Positions 62,983 through 64,000 of a stretch of 64,000 bases of DNA are shown here, piece by piece. Position numbers and translations under genes: made by a program. Location: positions 1 to 64,000 of the forward strand of contig CANKOY010000001.1 in NCBI GenBank assembly GCA_947484275.1. The letters run 5' to 3'. This DNA is from Planctomycetota bacterium (GTDB lineage: Bacteria > Planctomycetota > UBA1135 > GCA-002686595). Position 1 is the first letter of the stretch. Each line of letters begins with the position of its first letter. The notes beneath the pieces were generated by a model. It was given only the letters and a program-made list of their open reading frames with translations. It searched no databases and was not told where the DNA came from.

Positions 62983-62991
62983 CTCCACCGC

Positions 62992-64000
62992 ATGATTGCG
63001 AGAATCGCGATTGTTCTGTGCGCCCTTACGGCATGGGGCCCCTCGAACTCCTGGGCCAGCCCAAGCGTTCAGAAGCCCACGCCTGTGGACGAGCGCGAGC
63101 AGCGTCGAATTACGCCCGAAGTCATCGTCGTGCGCGAGGCCTCTCCGGCGGTGGTTTACATCACGTCGGTGGGCTACTCCACGGTCTACGACATTTTCGG
63201 ACAAGCGCGCCGTCAGGAGAGTCGCAGCTCTGGCACCGGCGTCATGGTCGACGGCGAGGGATTCGTTGTGACGAATTTCCACGTGGTCTCGAACGCCGCC
63301 AATCCTGAGGGCGGCAAACTGCAGGTCCAATTCGACAGCGCAGTGGATTCGAAGACCTACGATGCGCAGTTGATTTCCTACGAGCAGCGCGAGGATCTCG
63401 CGCTGCTGAAGATCGACGGCGACCGGAAGTTTCCCACAGTGATCCTGGGTACCAGCGCAGACTTGATGATCGGTGAACGCGTGATCGCCATCGGCAATCC
63501 GTTCCAGCAGAAGTTGTCGGTTTCGGCCGGGATCATATCGGGCCTGCACCGCGATCTCTCGATCGCTGGCAGCCGCTTGCATTTCAACGATCTGATCCAG
63601 ACCGATGCCTCGATCAACCACGGAAACTCCGGTGGGCCCCTGCTCAACATCAACGGCGAGCTGATCGGGATCAACACGGTGGTGCGCGAGGGCGCCGAAA
63701 ACATGGGCTACGCGATCCCCGTGGATCGCGTTCGCGACGTACTGCTGTATCAGTTGTTCGCGCCGAAGTACGAGAAGGCCTGGCTGGGGTTCGAACTCGA
63801 GCCCGCCCCCTCACTGCGCGTAGCCAGTGTGCGCGCCGGATCCCCAGCGGAAGCGGCGGGCATCGACGTCGGCGACACGATCACGAGCCTGGATGGAGTC
63901 AGTCTCGAGGACATCCCCGTCGACGCGACTACAGCGGACGGACGCACGCCGCGCACACCACGGGACGAGTATCGCTATCGGCGACTGACACTGCTCCCTG
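62992..64000 (+). CDS. Deg/HtrA-type serine protease (cut by window end)
   Basis: 336 residues are visible and the frame is open at the edge. The signal peptide ends near SNSWA (about 22). Trypsin-like catalytic residues are His97 (TNFHVV), Asp135 (EDLALL) and Ser213 (GNSGGP). A PDZ domain starts near 263 (WLGFELEP, AGSPAEAAGIDVGD) and runs off the window. It is a periplasmic quality-control or processing protease. The ATG is only 9 bases past the tRNA 3' end, so its promoter lies within or upstream of the tRNA gene. Confidence 0.9.
   Translation, partial: MIARIAIVLCALTAWGPSNSWASPSVQKPTPVDEREQRRITPEVIVVREASPAVVYITSVGYSTVYDIFGQARRQESRSSGTGVMVDGEGFVVTNFHVVSNAANPEGGKLQVQFDSAVDSKTYDAQLISYEQREDLALLKIDGDRKFPTVILGTSADLMIGERVIAIGNPFQQKLSVSAGIISGLHRDLSIAGSRLHFNDLIQTDASINHGNSGGPLLNINGELIGINTVVREGAENMGYAIPVDRVRDVLLYQLFAPKYEKAWLGFELEPAPSLRVASVRAGSPAEAAGIDVGDTITSLDGVSLEDIPVDATTADGRTPRTPRDEYRYRRLTLLP

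Overview
The window is a gene-dense, GC-rich bacterial chromosome segment. It has no insertion sequence, prophage, CRISPR array or rRNA, and no gene-free stretch longer than 300 bases. The best guess is a Planctomycetota (PVC-group) bacterium. The reasons are a Ser/Thr kinase with a DWG instead of DFG motif fused to TPRs, a Minf_1886-family protein, an EF-P whose loop tip is not lysine, very long secreted TPR proteins, weak Shine-Dalgarno use, and Gram-negative envelope genes (lpxH, Wza-like export, many lipoproteins). The phylum is inferred from gene content only.

Layout. 1-9,282 is mainly on the minus strand: tyrS, a lipoprotein, rpsA, a fused cmk-plsC, lpxH, an NtrC-type regulator, a degenerate GGDEF protein and an FHA-like membrane protein. 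9,443-16,736 is on the plus strand: a secreted unknown, a kinase-TPR protein, rpoN (sigma-54) and efp. 16,741-46,675 is dominated by exopolysaccharide (EPS) genes. First come a GT39-like membrane protein, a PEGA lipoprotein, a heptose-bisphosphate-phosphatase-like enzyme, a FemAB-like protein and two GT2 transferases. Next is a plus-strand trio: a degenerate histidine-kinase-like protein, a sigma-54 activator and a 1,407-residue TPR protein. Then comes a long minus-strand array: polysaccharide deacetylase, two GT4 transferases, amidotransferase, O-antigen-ligase-like protein, chain-length protein, Wza-like export protein, rmlB, rmlD, rmlA, a UDP-sugar epimerase, glmS and UDP-xylose synthase, with a lipoprotein at its upstream end.

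46,672-64,000 is mostly housekeeping: accC, accB and moaC; a large S41 protease; an AI-2E-family protein, Minf_1886 protein, holB and tmk; a TPR protein with a gluzincin HExxH site; an amidase lipoprotein; gmd, uppP and ald; tRNA-Val(GAC); and a Deg/HtrA-type protease cut by the window end.

How it fits together. The EPS genes look like the exosortase-A (XrtA/PEP-CTERM) EPS loci of proteobacteria: FemAB, deacetylase, amidotransferase, O-ligase, Wzz-like, Wza-like, and a kinase-regulator-TPR trio in the order of PrsK-PrsR-PrsT. No exosortase and no PEP-CTERM substrate is visible here, and the kinase and receiver modules have lost key residues. The likely picture is a sigma-54-linked EPS system with non-canonical signalling, fed by nucleotide-sugar genes in the same cluster. 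rpoN lies about 8 kb from the regulators.
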